A stretch of 64,000 nt of DNA from Narthecium ossifragum (GCA_963920575.1 OY986971.1:8992779-9056778); one strand, 5' to 3'; counted from the first letter of the stretch, positions 45,357 to 56,271 are shown. Program-made: numbers and translations. Notes: a model not told the origin generated them from the letters alone.

Positions 45357-45828
45357 ATGATGTCCAGGAGGTCACAATCAAGCATTAGCCCACGGCTCAG
45401 TGCTGGATCTACCTCAAACACTAGGGGAGATGACGACTACTGTGAATGTGGGTCGAGGGTGAGGTTAAGGACTTCGCGGACAGAAAGGAACCTCGGTAGA
45501 AGGTTCTTATGTTGTGCAACCCATCGGGTAGGGTTAATAATCCCCAATCTAGCAAAATTTTCTTTATTTGTTTTATGGATTCATGGATTGCTCTGTTTTT
45601 TTCTTCTTACAGGACAATGGTGGTTGTACCTATTGGGAGTGGTATGATGAATTGCTGGAGTTTGAAATAGAAGCACTGAAGAATATGATTGATGAGAAAG
45701 ATGGGATGGTGGCTACGCTACAGCTAAAAAACCAACAATTAAAGGACAAAGCCAAGACATATATGTTTACCTTGTTGATGTCCTGGACAATTGAAATTAT
45801 TGTATTCTATTGTTGTCTTCGCATGTAA
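45357..45828 (+). CDS. GRF-type zinc-finger protein of the Mutator element
   Basis: Two exons: 45357-45527 and 45613-45828, joined in phase 0 by an 85-base GT-AG intron. The protein is about 128 residues. Residues ~24-57 give the first half of a GRF zinc finger (DDDYCECGSRVRLRTSRTE, then RNLGRRFLCC); exon 2 supplies the second (DNGGCTYWEWYDEL), so the Cys ligands CxC...C...C and the GR-x-F core are all present. A coiled coil follows (FEIEALKNMIDEKDGMVATLQ), then a hydrophobic C-terminal segment that may span a membrane. GRF fingers bind single-stranded nucleic acid in other proteins. There is no frameshift or premature stop. The start was the ATG pair at 45357/45360. Its place inside Mutator arms suggests an accessory transposon protein; that role is inference. 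Confidence 0.75.
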
Positions 45829-45839
45829 TGGTCAGTATC

Positions 45840-46340
45840 AACAATTTGGTTTGGGTTCTAAGTGTGTGTGTATGTTACAAAATATCACAATTTAGCTTCA
45901 ATTGTAGCAGTTATAAGCTGCAATTTTGTACCAATTGTAGCGGTTAAATACACTGATGAATGCAACTGTTACAACCTGTAGTTTACAATCTGGAACAGTT
46001 ACAACTTTGTATCTCTGAGAATATTAACTTTGTATCAATGACATCAATGGGATCAATTGCATCAATTGTATCAACTTTGTATCACTGAGATTGTAATCCC
46101 TTGTGTAAGCTCACTATCACTATCAATAGTGTCAACTTTGTATCTCTGAGAATATTACATTAACTGAGAACTTATATTCATAAAGTTCTAATAAAGCTTT
46201 CAAACACATTGTTACAAAGCTTATATAAGCTCAATTGTATCAATAAAAAATTGTTCCAAAACAAACATAGCAGTCCAAAACACAGCAAAAGCTGTCAAAA
46301 AACATACTCAATTGTTTGTTGCATAAATTATATGATCCAA
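45840..46340. other. Region between the convergent genes
   Basis: AT-rich DNA with recurring TTGTATCA, CAACTTTGTATC and GTTACAAC(T/C) segments (45900-46150). It probably includes both 3' untranslated regions. No coding sequence recognised. Confidence 0.4.
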
Positions 46341-46909
46341 AATCCAAGTTCCTCATACTTGACCACCACCATTGTTCCCCTGTTGATCTTGTTGGCAGCT
46401 TGGCTTCCCCATCATCCATATAACCTTCCCAGCCATATTTGACATCACTTGATGGGGAACTGGCCTTGACAGTTGGTTTCTTGAGTGTTGGTTGCTCCCT
46501 CCCTGACTTGATTGAGAGCCAAAGAGCTGGCTTGGTTGAGGCTCAGAAATAACCTACAAACACAGCATGCATCAAAAACCAGCTTACCATTATCAGTTAA
46601 ATGAAAAACTCGAATGTGCATTACATATAATGGAAAGCTACTTACAGTGTGAGTGCCGGAACCAACCATTCTTGGTGGATTCCAATTAGACCTCCCCCCT
46701 CTATTTGGTTCGGTTTTGGTTGGCCTTAGCCCTCTTACAGTATGTGCAATGGCAGCCCTCCTGGCACCCCCATTGCCACTGGCACCTCTCCTGGCACTCC
46801 CACTGTTACCTTCTCTACCCCTTTTTTCTCCACCCTCACTAGCACCCACACCCTCAATTGCACCTTCATAGATGCCCTCTAAAGCTACACTGCTTGTACC
46901 TTCATCACC

Positions 46910-49220
46910 TGTCACGCCCCGCCCCAATTTAATATAAAATATTCCAGATTTCTAAAAAAATTTGGCATGACCCTTGGGCACGGGCACGTGAGATCACTAA
47001 TACAATCTTTCTATCGCTAATAATACATAATTACAACATTCAATCACAACTATTTCTCTTTGTTTCTTTACAACCATTCACCACATCTAGGGGCACATAC
47101 GCCCACAACAATTCAAATAATATACATGATATTTAAGCCAAATCCACAATATATAATTTTGTTTCATATCCAACATATACATGCTTTATCATACATAAGA
47201 AAATAGATATAAGAATAAAGTGACTCATCATCCTGAGACAGGACCTCCATGGCCTCCACTGGTCTCTGGCCTACCCATAGGTCCTCCTGCACAAAAATCA
47301 AAACCTAACAAGAATGAGCTCTAAAGCCCAGTAGGAGTCACCAACTAAGACACTGGTGTACACCCACCTATCCTAGTATACTGCCCAAGTATGGTCTGGC
47401 TAGTATGGGTAAGTCTTACATGCACAGCACCGCGTCCGGCCGCCAACGCTAGCCCATACCACTATAGACTCTATACCCAGCCCCAGTATACTAGTATAGG
47501 TACAACATCCTATACTAGTTTACTGATCCTAGTATGGTCTGGCTAGTCTGAAAAAGTCTTACACGCACAGTCGCCGCGTCCGGCCGTCAACGCTCGCCCA
47601 GACCCCTATAGACTCTATACAGGCCTCAGTACACTAGTATAGGCAACACATCCTCAATCAGATCAAATCCTCAAGCCAGATCCTCAATCAGATCAAATCC
47701 TCAAATCATATCCTCAATCAGATCAAATCCTCAAATCAGATCCTCCATCAGATCAAAGTTCTCAGATCAAGTCATCAATTAGTCCCTAGACTCTGACTAG
47801 TCTAGCTACAAGACCTGACTAGACCCAAACATAATCCCTGTCCTATGACAGACCTGACATTCCTAGCATGTATGCACAAATCACATAAATAATCGATCAA
47901 TCAATAAAATGATAAATCAATCTCATTACACAAACATACTGGAAATCATCATAGCATAACATAGCATCGTATATATAATACATACAAACATATATCAAGG
48001 CATCAACACAATTATATAGCATACAAGCACAACAATCCTAGGAGGTAACTCCTACCTTAAAAGGACAGTCGACACGCGTTCTCCAAGTCCGAGTGTCCAC
48101 GTCATGCTCCGACCTCTTACCACCGCTCAATCGATCGCCTAAAACACAATAATCGATATTACGATCCGCTAAAACCATAATTAAATTAATACTACTAGCA
48201 TTAGATAGAGCTCCAAAGGCCGATCGAACGACGCGGAAAGCTCGCGAAAACAGGCGTCAGGGGGCTTTAGCAGCCCGTTAGCAAACAGCTAACAGGGCGC
48301 TGCTGCGTGCACAAGGCACTGTCCCGTGCACAGGGCACTGACCTGTGCACAGGGCAGTGACCAATGCACCCAGGCGATCGGTGTGCGTGCTAACGTGCGC
48401 TGCGCACAGCGCCATCTTCCTCAAGAAGATCGCCGGAGCTCCGTCGAACCTCCAAAACAGGGGGGGGGTACTCAAGCACTGGAAAGATAACCACCAGAGG
48501 AGGGAAACTCGTAGCTGTCCCTAGCACGAAGTCCAGGAGGGGTCGACGGCCATGGCCAGAGAAAGGCCGGCCGGACCTTGCCGGAAACCATGGCAGGGAG
48601 GAGGTCCCATGCCATGGGTAATGCCGGACTGGGCTCGGAGAGGGATGCCCCGGACCACGGGGGTCCTTCCTCGGCGCTGCAGTCACCGAGGGAGGTCCCC
48701 AACGCCGTCCGCAACACCTTCTCCGGCGACCCATCGCCGGAACCCCATCTTCTCCCCAAAAACCCGCCGGAAAAACCCACAAAAGGACGAAAAAACAAAA
48801 GGGAAACAATGGATAGAGAAGCTAGAAGCTTACCTAAGCCAAGGAAGACGAAATCCGGTAGAAAGCTCACCGGATCTACACTTTTCCCGGCGATCTCCAC
48901 TTCTCTTCTTCTTCCTCTTCTCCAGCGCCGGCGATCTCTCTCCTTTTCCAACTCCGACGCCGGCGACCTTGCTTCCTCTCCATCCCCCCCTCTCTCTCTC
49001 TCTCTCTCTCGATCCCTCTCTCGATCTCCCTCCATCTCTCTCGATCTCACTCTCCCTCTCTCACTCGGGTTAACAGCCGGAAAGAAGAGGAGAAGAGAAG
49101 ACCGGAATCTTCTAGAAAAGGGAGTGGTTTTTGCATAAAACCCCCCCGCAAAACTTGAAACTACGCCATAAGCCCTCCAATTTACATAAAAGCCAGAAAA
49201 TTTGCACTTAGGCCCTTACA
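46910..49220 (-). mobile_element. Solo family-B LTR in the MURA gene
   Basis: Reverse-orientation family-B LTR, 2311 bp: TGTCACGCCCCGCCCC at 46910 to GGCCCTTACA at 49220. Flanks TCACC (46905-46909) and TCACT (49221-49225) agree in four of five bases. Removing it rejoins the MURA tail (PRPAS to DEGTSS). It has the 142-base subunits (47380-47640), the TCAGATCAAATCCTCAAATC array (47650-47760), a GC-rich part (48240-48960) and a CT-rich tract (48980-49065). Confidence 0.9.
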
Positions 49221-49331
49221 TCACTAGCTGGTCTTGGGCATGGAGGCTTTTTGCAAGTTCTTTTGTCATGGGCCCATTCCCAGCACTGTTTGCATCTCAC
49301 TGAGGTGTTTCTTCTTCTCAGCTTTGAGGGG

Positions 49332-49697
49332 TGTAACACCCCGCCCCTCCACTGGGCCCCGGCCCCGGGCTCCCGGTCCGACCAGGATCCACCCGAGGGC
49401 CCCACCCGACACAATATTGTCCGCTTTTGGCTCACCGCAGAAATCTGGGAAAATTTCCCAGTAGGTCACCCATCGTGTGACTACTCCAGGTCGAGCACGC
49501 TTAACCATGGAGTTTTCTGATGGATCACTGTCAGCATGGCTTTAAAACGCGTTCTGTCTATTAAGGGCTTACTATATACTTATATCGAACCCCGAACTAT
49601 ACCCAGGCGTTGTGGGATTGCTTACCCGACTACCCGACTCAGCCCCGCCCTCCAGGCGCAGGCATCTTGTCCCACGGTAGACCCAGCAGGGCTCACA
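49332..49697 (-). mobile_element. Solo Cassandra LTR with 5S-like block in MURA
   Basis: 366 bp, TGTAACACCCCGCC...GGGCTCACA, flanked by the perfect duplication AGGGG (49327-49331 and 49698-49702). Read on the minus strand it contains CCATCAGAAAACTCC, GGTTAAGCGTGCTCG and GATGGGTGACCTACT in the order and spacing of the 3' half of plant 5S rRNA, the hallmark of Cassandra. There is no primer site or second LTR, so it is a solo LTR. Confidence 0.92.
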
Positions 49698-51460
49698 AGG
49701 GGTGTCTCTCCTCCTCAGGTGGCCTGATCCTCAGCTTCCTTGGCCTCCCAGGTTGCCTCTTGTATGGAGGTGGCAGTATTGGTTCTCCAGATGCCTTGGG
49801 CCATAGGTGTGGACCATTGACTGGGTGAATATAGGCATTGCAGCACTGCTGGAACCTCTGTTTCTTGTACCAATCATTCACATAATCTTCAATGTTATGG
49901 CCTCTGTATGTTGATACTTTACATGTATTGCCAGGATTGCTACGCAATATTTCCATTGCATAGTCCCTCGATTGCATGTATTGGATTGCCCAATTGCCTT
50001 GTATATTACCCATTACCTTGTCCTTAGTCCTCCATACAGTCATTCTAGAAATTTGTAGCGAAAAATCCTTTTGGACCTTCTGCCTAAAAGATCTGATCCC
50101 CATTCCAGGATTCATTCTGAATTCCTCCTTGAAATGTCTAGCCAGCCATCCAGATTTGGCAAATCTATTTTTGTGCACTCTATTGCAATTGTGGTTGTCA
50201 ATGAGGGTTTTCACTTGGAAGTCCCCAGTCCTCTGCATTTGTGATGAATGTATCCTCCAAGGGCAGCTGCCATTTTTCCCTAGACACTTGGATGTAACAA
50301 GTTGTCTTGTATTCTTCACAAGTTTCACATCATACCCACTTCTAACTGCATAGTCTTTTATAGTATTCTTCAAAATGTCTACAGTGGCAAACTTCAAGCC
50401 AACTCTAAATGGCTTTTCAATCTCCCAGTCAGTCTCCTCTCTGAAAATTGGATACTTATCACCCTCATCACCTTCCTCAGAAGAACCCCTCACACTAAAG
50501 TCATCTGACTTGTAGTCATCAGAGTTATACCCTCTACCTCTCCTAGCCTTTGTAAGCCCATCATTCCACCCCCCATCATCCATTCCCTGGAAACTAGTTT
50601 CAGTAAAGGCCTCATATGTATGGTCATCTTCTTCATCACAGCTAGAGCCCATTGATGGCTCATACTCACTATTATCAGACTCTTCACTGTCCCCATACAT
50701 CCCTTCATAACCTCCAAACTCTGGGACATCAATATCAGCTGCCTTACCCCTGATCCTTCTCTTTATAACATAGACATCTTCAGTTCCTAAGTCATCTTCA
50801 GCAACAGCAGCTACATCTATTCTGCTTGCGTACACTTCATCAACAAAGTTATCTTCATCAACATGAGCTACTTCTATTCTGCTTGCATGAACTTTATCAA
50901 CAAAGTTATCTTCATCAACATCAGCTACCTCTATTCTGCTTGCACGAACTTCATCAACATAGTCATCTTCATCAACAGCAGTTACGTCTATTCTGCTTGC
51001 ATGAACTTTATCAACATAGTCATCTTCATCAACAGCATGCTCCATTATATCCACATTATTTTCTGGCTTGATGACATCCCCTCAGAATACACATGTATTC
51101 TTTTTCCAGTTGACCCTAGCAACATCATGCCCCATATCTCTGCATCTGATTTCATCTCCCTCAATGCTTCCTTACTGAAATCATTCCATGATACAAGATA
51201 CCATAGCTTCTCATGTTTTTCATAACCCAACTGCTCATAAAGGGTCTTGAATTCAAAATAGCCAAATGTGTCGTGAGAGATGTTATCAACCTCTTTCACA
51301 TTATTGCCTATATATTGAAATCCTGGAGAATGCTGGAAGTATCCACCATGATGAATTGCAATTGAGAATCTAACGTCATTCATTCTGAATATAGTTTTTG
51401 CCCTTTTACGGCGGTAAAAAGGTGAAAGATGGCGGGTGAGCCGTTAACTAACTACTAACT

Positions 51461-51490
51461 CTGGTCACGCCGTGCAAGGCACGTGACCAG
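51461..51490. promoter_or_regulatory. Imperfect palindrome with G-box in right Mutator arm
   Basis: CTGGTCACG (51461-51469) and its exact complement CGTGACCAG (51482-51490) flank a 12-base spacer; CACGTG is at 51480-51485. It lies about 80-110 bases before the MURA start codon and is the counterpart of the 32-bp palindrome in the left arm. Confidence 0.6.
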
Positions 51491-51596
51491 TTTGCCGTTT
51501 GCAAAAATAACGCTGTTAGACGGACGGTTCAAAACGAAACGGTTTTAATAGTATAGGTACTAAAAACCTAATTATAAAACTAAATGTATTAAAATG

Positions 51597-53480
51597 GTCC
51601 CCCACCAGGTTTCTCGAAGCAATATGAGGCGTCGGAGGCAACCACTGAGTCTGAACTACCATGTGGTAGGAGGTCGTATGTGGAAGCTGCAGGGTTACTA
51701 TCTCCAAGAACTGTGGTTGCCCATGAGGATTTGGCTAAGATGGGCGCTCTGTATGCTGGTGAAATTTTCCTTAGTGACGAGTTGATGGAGCGCTGTTGTA
51801 AGCACTGTGAGTTCTCTCTCTTTGGCCGGTTTATGGGCAAGCGTGTTTTGATGGAGGTGCTTATGGCGAGACTTTAGAAATTGTGGAGTGAAGGGAGGAG
51901 ATTTCAGGTGACTGATATGGCCAAGAGAGTGTTCACCTTCAGGTTTAACAATGAGGAAGACAAGGAAGGACTTTGTCTTGACGAGAGGTCCCTGGTATGT
52001 TAATGGCATACAGTTATCTTTAATTCCATGGAGAGAAAACTTCACTCGGATGTTGCCGACTTCAATAAGGCGTTGGTGTGGGTTCGCCTCCCTGACATAG
52101 CGCTTGAGTGCATTGATGAGGAAATAGCAATGAATGTGGCCACATTGGTTGGTAGACCAGTGAAGGTGGATCTATTTACAAGAGATGCTGAACATGGGAG
52201 ATATGCATGAGTATGTGTCGACGTGGAGCTTAATGGCCCTATTCGCCTACGACTCAGTGTCAATAGCCGAGCAGGCCCTAGGTTGTCTACTTGGTGTATG
52301 AGAATGTGACTATTTGCCCTGGGTGTACCCGGATCGGACATGGGTTGGGAGCTTCTCCAGCTAGGAGGAGGGCGGTTCAAAGGGGTGGTCTTGGGGATGG
52401 TCCTAAGAAGAAGGGCACTGCTAGCCAGACAGAAACGCCAGGGTTGGGCAGGAAGACTGTTGCGGCTGTGTTGGATGTGCCGAGGGAGAAGCCTGTCAGT
52501 TATGCTGCAGGGGAGAAGTTTGGTCTTGATGTTCCAGGGACTCTTGGTAGGGAGCAAAGAACTGAGGAATGAAATGGACATGTGGGTTCAGGAGGGGTTA
52601 TACCTAGAGGGGATGAACCAGCCCATTCGGTGGACCCGGAGGTGGTGAAGGCGGAGGCGGAGGCGGATGACGGGGCTCCCGAGGCAATTTTGGGCCGTGT
52701 GCATAGGATGGCAAAGGCGTGCATCCTTTTGGAGATCTAGCAAGGAATGATGATCATACACGTAGAATGGGGCGGGACTTGACCTTTGGTGGCGGCCGCG
52801 CTCCATTTATGGCGCCCACCGGTGGCCATGCTCCATTGAAGATACATGTAGGTGGAGACAGAAGAAGTGCTAGGGGTGATTACTTCCACTCTCGTGCTAA
52901 GGGGAAAAGTACGTGGACAGCTGTTAGGGGCGTTGAGGGTTCTGGCAGGGGGCGTTTGGCGCGGGATCCGGGACGCGCGGATTCTGAATTGCAGGATCCG
53001 TGCGTTTGGCACTGGCACGGATCCCGGCACGAATCCCGGTCGGATCCTGTAAATTGAAATCCGTCCTGAGGTGGATTCCAATTTTAGGATTCCAAATTTT
53101 TTTCGGTATGTCGATTTTGAAATCGGCTCCGGCGGATTTCGTCCACGAATCCCACGGATCCGACGGAGCCAAACCCCCCGTAATGAAGAAGTGGTGGCTT
53201 AGGTGGCTCTCATCCGCAGGGAGATGGGAGTACTGGGCCACGCGGGGTGATCCCATCGGATGGAGGCTCATCTAACTGGTTTTAGGGTGCTGGAGGGGTT
53301 GGGTGAGTCATCTCACCTCTCTAAGGCTGGCCCGTCTTCGCCTATTGGAGGCCTGGGAGTTGTTGAAGGCCTGGTGGGCCTTGAAAGAGACTTTGCTATT
53401 GGGCTTGAGCATTCAAGGAGGGCGCCTAGGAAGGCCAGTGAAACTTTGGGCTCTTAGGGAAGCAATAGTTCTTTATGCTC
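51597..53480 (+). pseudogene. LINE ORF1 (DUF4283 and zinc knuckle), degenerate
   Basis: ORF1 of plant L1-type LINEs binds element RNA. The text can be followed through several frames: LFGRFMGKR (~51820), RRFQVTDMAKRVFTFRFNNEEDKEG (51897-51972), HSDVADFNKALVWVRLPDIALEC (52043-52113), VATLVGRPVKVDLFTRDAEHGRY. These are the DUF4283 domain and its follow-on. A degenerate zinc knuckle reads VTICPGCTRIGHG (~52303-52341). The tail is Gly/Arg-rich with no known fold. Stops and frame changes occur at ~51876, ~52000, ~52208 and ~52300. The 5' end is not defined. Confidence 0.8.
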
Positions 53481-53508
53481 GGGCTCCTTGGGAGGCAATG
53501 GTTCTTTG

Positions 53509-54721
53509 TAGGGGTGTCCAAAAAGTCCAATTGACCCCGCCCGGTACATGTCTAGCCCGGACCCATCAGGGCCATAGCCCGGTCCGGCCCGGGTGTTGGT
53601 CCTGCTGGACCGGGTTGATCCGGGTTCAAGGCCGGACCAGGGCCCCTTAGTCAAAAACCAGGTCCGGCCCGGCCCGGTCCGGGTTTTAAAGAAGCCCAAC
53701 AAATGCCCAACCCGGTCCGAAGCAACCCACCCGAGTTTTAAAGAAGCCCAACAGGGCTCCTCAGTCCTCCCTCATCTCTAGCGTCACGACTCCGCCCTCG
53801 TCGGAGCTCCGTCGCCGTCGCCATCGCCGTCGCTCGCAACCCACGACCAACCGTTAGCCCGCTCGCAACCCACAACCAACCCTCAACAGTGGTGGTGGAG
53901 CTTCCGGGATTAGCCACGAGCTGTACCTCGACCTCGCCCAAGCCGGTTGCCACGTCGTCGCCGCCGCGTGCCGCATCGACCGCATCCGATCCGTGGTGGT
54001 GGAGCTTCCGGGATCAGCCGCGAGGTGTGCCTCGACCTCGCCCGAGCCGGTTGCCGCGTCGTCACCGCCGCGCGCCGCATCGACCGCCCCCCGATCCGTG
54101 GTGGTGGAGCTTTCGAGATTAGTCGCGAGTTGTGCCGCGACCTCGCCAGAGCCGATTGCCGCGTCGTCACCGCCACGCGCCGCACCAACCGCCTCCAATC
54201 CGTGGTGGTAGAGCTTCCAGGATGAGCCGTGCGTCGACCTCACCCGAGCCGGTTGCCGCGTCATCACCGCCGCGCACCGCATCAACCGCCTTCGATCCCT
54301 GCGTGAAGAGATGAACACCTCGGGCGTCCGATCCGTGGCGATGGGGCTCGACGTCAGCGCGGGGAGCGACGCCATGGATGAGCTCAGGGCAGCGGAGATG
54401 GATGATCAAGAGCATAGGGCTTGGCACGGGATAGCTCCGGTGAGGTGGGCATTGGGCTTGGTGAGCCACGCCGAGAGAGAAGGAGAAGGTGAGAACCGGA
54501 GAACAGAGGAAGAAAGATGGGAGAGGAGAAATGGGCTGGCGGGTCCGGCCCAGTCCGGTTTTCAAGCCGGGCAGGGTCATACAGGGCCGGACCGGGTCAT
54601 ACAGGGCCGGACCGGGTTGTAGGCCTAATTGGCCCGGTACTGGCCCGGCCCGGTCTGGATGACTACCAGGGCCGGACCGGTTATTGCCTCCAACCCGGGC
54701 TAGCCCGGATGGACACCCCTA
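53509..54721. mobile_element. Non-autonomous hAT element with captured SDR exon
   Basis: 1213 bp with terminal repeats TAGGGGTGTCCA / TGGACACCCCTA, typical of hAT elements. Flanking 8-mers GTTCTTTG (53501-53508) and GTTCTTTT (54722-54729) match in seven of eight bases. The subterminal parts are rich in CCGG, GGCCCGG and GGTCCGG in both orientations, as expected for transposase-binding repeats. There is no transposase. It lies in the ORF1/ORF2 region of the LINE. Confidence 0.88.
53885..54480 (+). pseudogene. Short-chain dehydrogenase/reductase exon, tandemly amplified
   Basis: The text [26 protein letters not shown] resembles the Rossmann-fold start of plant NADP-linked short-chain dehydrogenases. 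A unit of about 103-106 bases containing it occurs four times: the shared block GTGGTGGTGGAGCTTCC starts near 53889, 53995, 54098 and 54201 (last one degenerate). After the last copy the reading frame continues as NRLRSLREEMNTSGVRSVAM and LDVSAGSDAMDEL, the next part of the same fold. The TGxxxGxG start and the catalytic YxxxK region are absent. Frames shift between copies, so no enzyme is made. Confidence 0.75.
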
Positions 54722-54729
54722 GTTCTTTT

Positions 54730-56271
54730 GGTGAAGCGAACCCTGCTGGGGGGATGGGTTGTTTATTCCCCTGACGGGTGAGCGCACGCGTGGACTCGAT
54801 GATAGCGCATGGAGGTGGCGCTGACCTCTAAGGCTTACTTGCTTGGAGACCTTCTCAGATGTGGAGGAAGATGGCTTTGGTATGGATAATATGTTTTAGT
54901 GGATGGTGAAACCGATTTGGAGATGACAGATCCGTAAGAGGGAGAGGTTTTGGAGACACTTATGAAGAAGAGTAGATGTCGTGCTTACCCGGAGGAGCAA
55001 CTGGTTTCCCACCAGGTGACCGAATGAAGTTGATCTTTTGGAACTGTAGAGAGGCTGGTCCGGCTTGCATAGTAAGAAAATGCCACAGGTTGTTTGGTGA
55101 GTACAGCCCGTCGTTCATATTCCTATTGGATATTTTGGCTGCTGTTGATAAACTGGATTGGATCCAGTAGAGGTTGGGCTAGAAGTGGGGATGTTATCTG
55201 ATTTCTTCTACTGGTAGGCATGATGGCATCTCGGCGGCAGAGAGGAAAAGGGTTGGCAGAGTATCAATGATGCATATGTCTAGACAAATTGTGCATTGGT
55301 TGTAACTTCGTTGGAGTTTGGGAAATTCTCAGTGTCTGCAGCGTATGGGGCTCGGAATGCAAGGATAGAAGGGAGTTGTGGGAGTACCTGACTCGCTTCA
55401 ACAGTTTGAGGTTGCCACATATTGCTGCTAGAGACTACAATGTTATTTTGTCCACGGTGGAGAAGTCAAGGGGTGCTCCATTTGTCTTTGCGCATGAGCG
55501 GGATTTCCTCAATTTCATGACTAGGAATGAGATGATCAACCTAGGATTTGTTGGTTGTAAGTATGCTTGGTCTAATTATCAGAATGGAAGGGATAGAATT
55601 CTTGAAAGGTTGGATAGAGCTTTGGGGAATGGACTATGTAATGGATCCTTTCATGGCACAGTTGTGAAGCATCTGGCTCGGATTGGATCAGACCATACTC
55701 CCTTGTTGGTGACGGTAGCAGAGCCTGTGGCGAGGGTAGGTCCAGGAGTTTTCCGTTTGGAACATTCTTGGATGCGGCTTCAGGCAGTCAAGGAAACTTT
55801 AACTTAGGTGTGGCGTGCTCTGGTGCATAGATCAAGGTTGTTTATGTTTGTCACTAAATTAAAGACGATAAAAGATATTGTGAAAGGGAGGGATAGGAGG
55901 GATGGCAGAGAGAACATCTTCGGGACTGACAGTGGAGTTGAGGATTGCTTGGAGGGGCTCTATAAGATGGAAGCAAATGGTCAGTCTTCAAGCCAAAGTT
56001 GTTGCACAAATTAAGGAGCTTGAAGGTCAGTGAGCCGATTGCATTGCTAAGCAGGAAGGAAGGCCTACGCAGAGGGTTAGGCGTGTGTGGTTTCAGACTT
56101 TCAGGCTGGTGATAAGAATTTATCTTTTTTCCATCAGCTCATGGCCTCTAGAGCTCACAAGTCTAAGGTTATGGGAATTTTGGACCGAAAAGGACAGATG
56201 GTTGCTATTGGAAGGGTCTTTGTTGATTACTTCTCCAAATTGAGGACGGATGGTGGAGGTATTTGTATGGA
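54730..56271 (+). pseudogene. LINE ORF2: endonuclease and start of RT linker
   Basis: ORF2 encodes the nicking endonuclease and reverse transcriptase of L1-type LINEs. From 55024 it reads MKLIFWNCREAGPACIVRKC, the endonuclease start. 55289-55807 gives LPHIAARDYNVILSTVEKSRG, GFVGCKYAWSNYQNGRDRILERLDRALGN and RIGSDHTPLLVTV, where SDH is the catalytic pair region. 56085-56270 reads FQAGDKNLSFFHQLMASRAHKSK, the linker just before the RT. The RT itself is missing, because a Tat LTR begins at 56272 and LINE sequence does not return. Several stops are present. Confidence 0.88.

Larger units (their letters stand above)
46353..51383 (-). pseudogene. MURA transposase with PB1-like N-terminus, catalytic core deleted
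   Basis: The minus-strand gene starts at ATG 51383 (MNDVRFSIAIHHGGYF ... YEKHEKLWYLVSWNDF), a PB1-like N-terminal domain usual in plant MURA proteins. A one-base frame break at ~51075 precedes an acidic part with repeats (VDEDDYVDKVHASRI, 51050-50820). Then the MuDR DNA-binding domain follows: FRVGLKFATVDILKNTIKDYA ... SCPWRIHSS ... HNCNRVHKNRFA. After LRSNPGNTCKV it jumps to STYRGHNIEDYVNDWYKK, the region after the SWIM finger, so the DDE core is lost in frame. The tail passes through two LTR insertions: zinc knuckle CKQCWEWAHDKRTC (~49302-49260), exon 46909-46646, intron, last exon 46553-46353. Confidence 0.85.
44895..51596. mobile_element. Two-gene Mutator-like element: GRF ORF and MURA, convergent
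   Basis: Both ends carry related AT-rich arms. The left arm (44895-45070) and the reverse complement of the right arm (51415-51596) share TAGTTTTATAATTA, TTTTTAGT-CCTATA and, further in, GG(T/C)AAAC-G-TCACGTG. A GRF zinc-finger gene runs rightward from the left arm, and a MURA transposase gene runs leftward from the right arm. They meet tail to tail near 45.8-46.35 kb, the same topology as mudrA/mudrB in maize MuDR. A family-B LTR and a Cassandra LTR have since inserted in MURA. The 9-bp target duplication could not be located, so the outer limits are approximate. Confidence 0.65.

Noticed and set aside
46445..46927. A separate 160-codon minus-strand gene
   Set aside because: It runs through an intron and into the LTR; the real content is two tail exons of the MURA gene (46909-46646 and 46553-46353).
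49400..49530. A functional 5S rRNA gene
   Set aside because: The 5S-like block is incomplete, diverged and bounded by Cassandra LTR ends with a target duplication.
50826..51225. Plus-strand frames of 81-120 codons (Leu/His-rich, Phe/Ile-rich)
   Set aside because: They are antisense shadows of the repeated acidic segment of the MURA gene.
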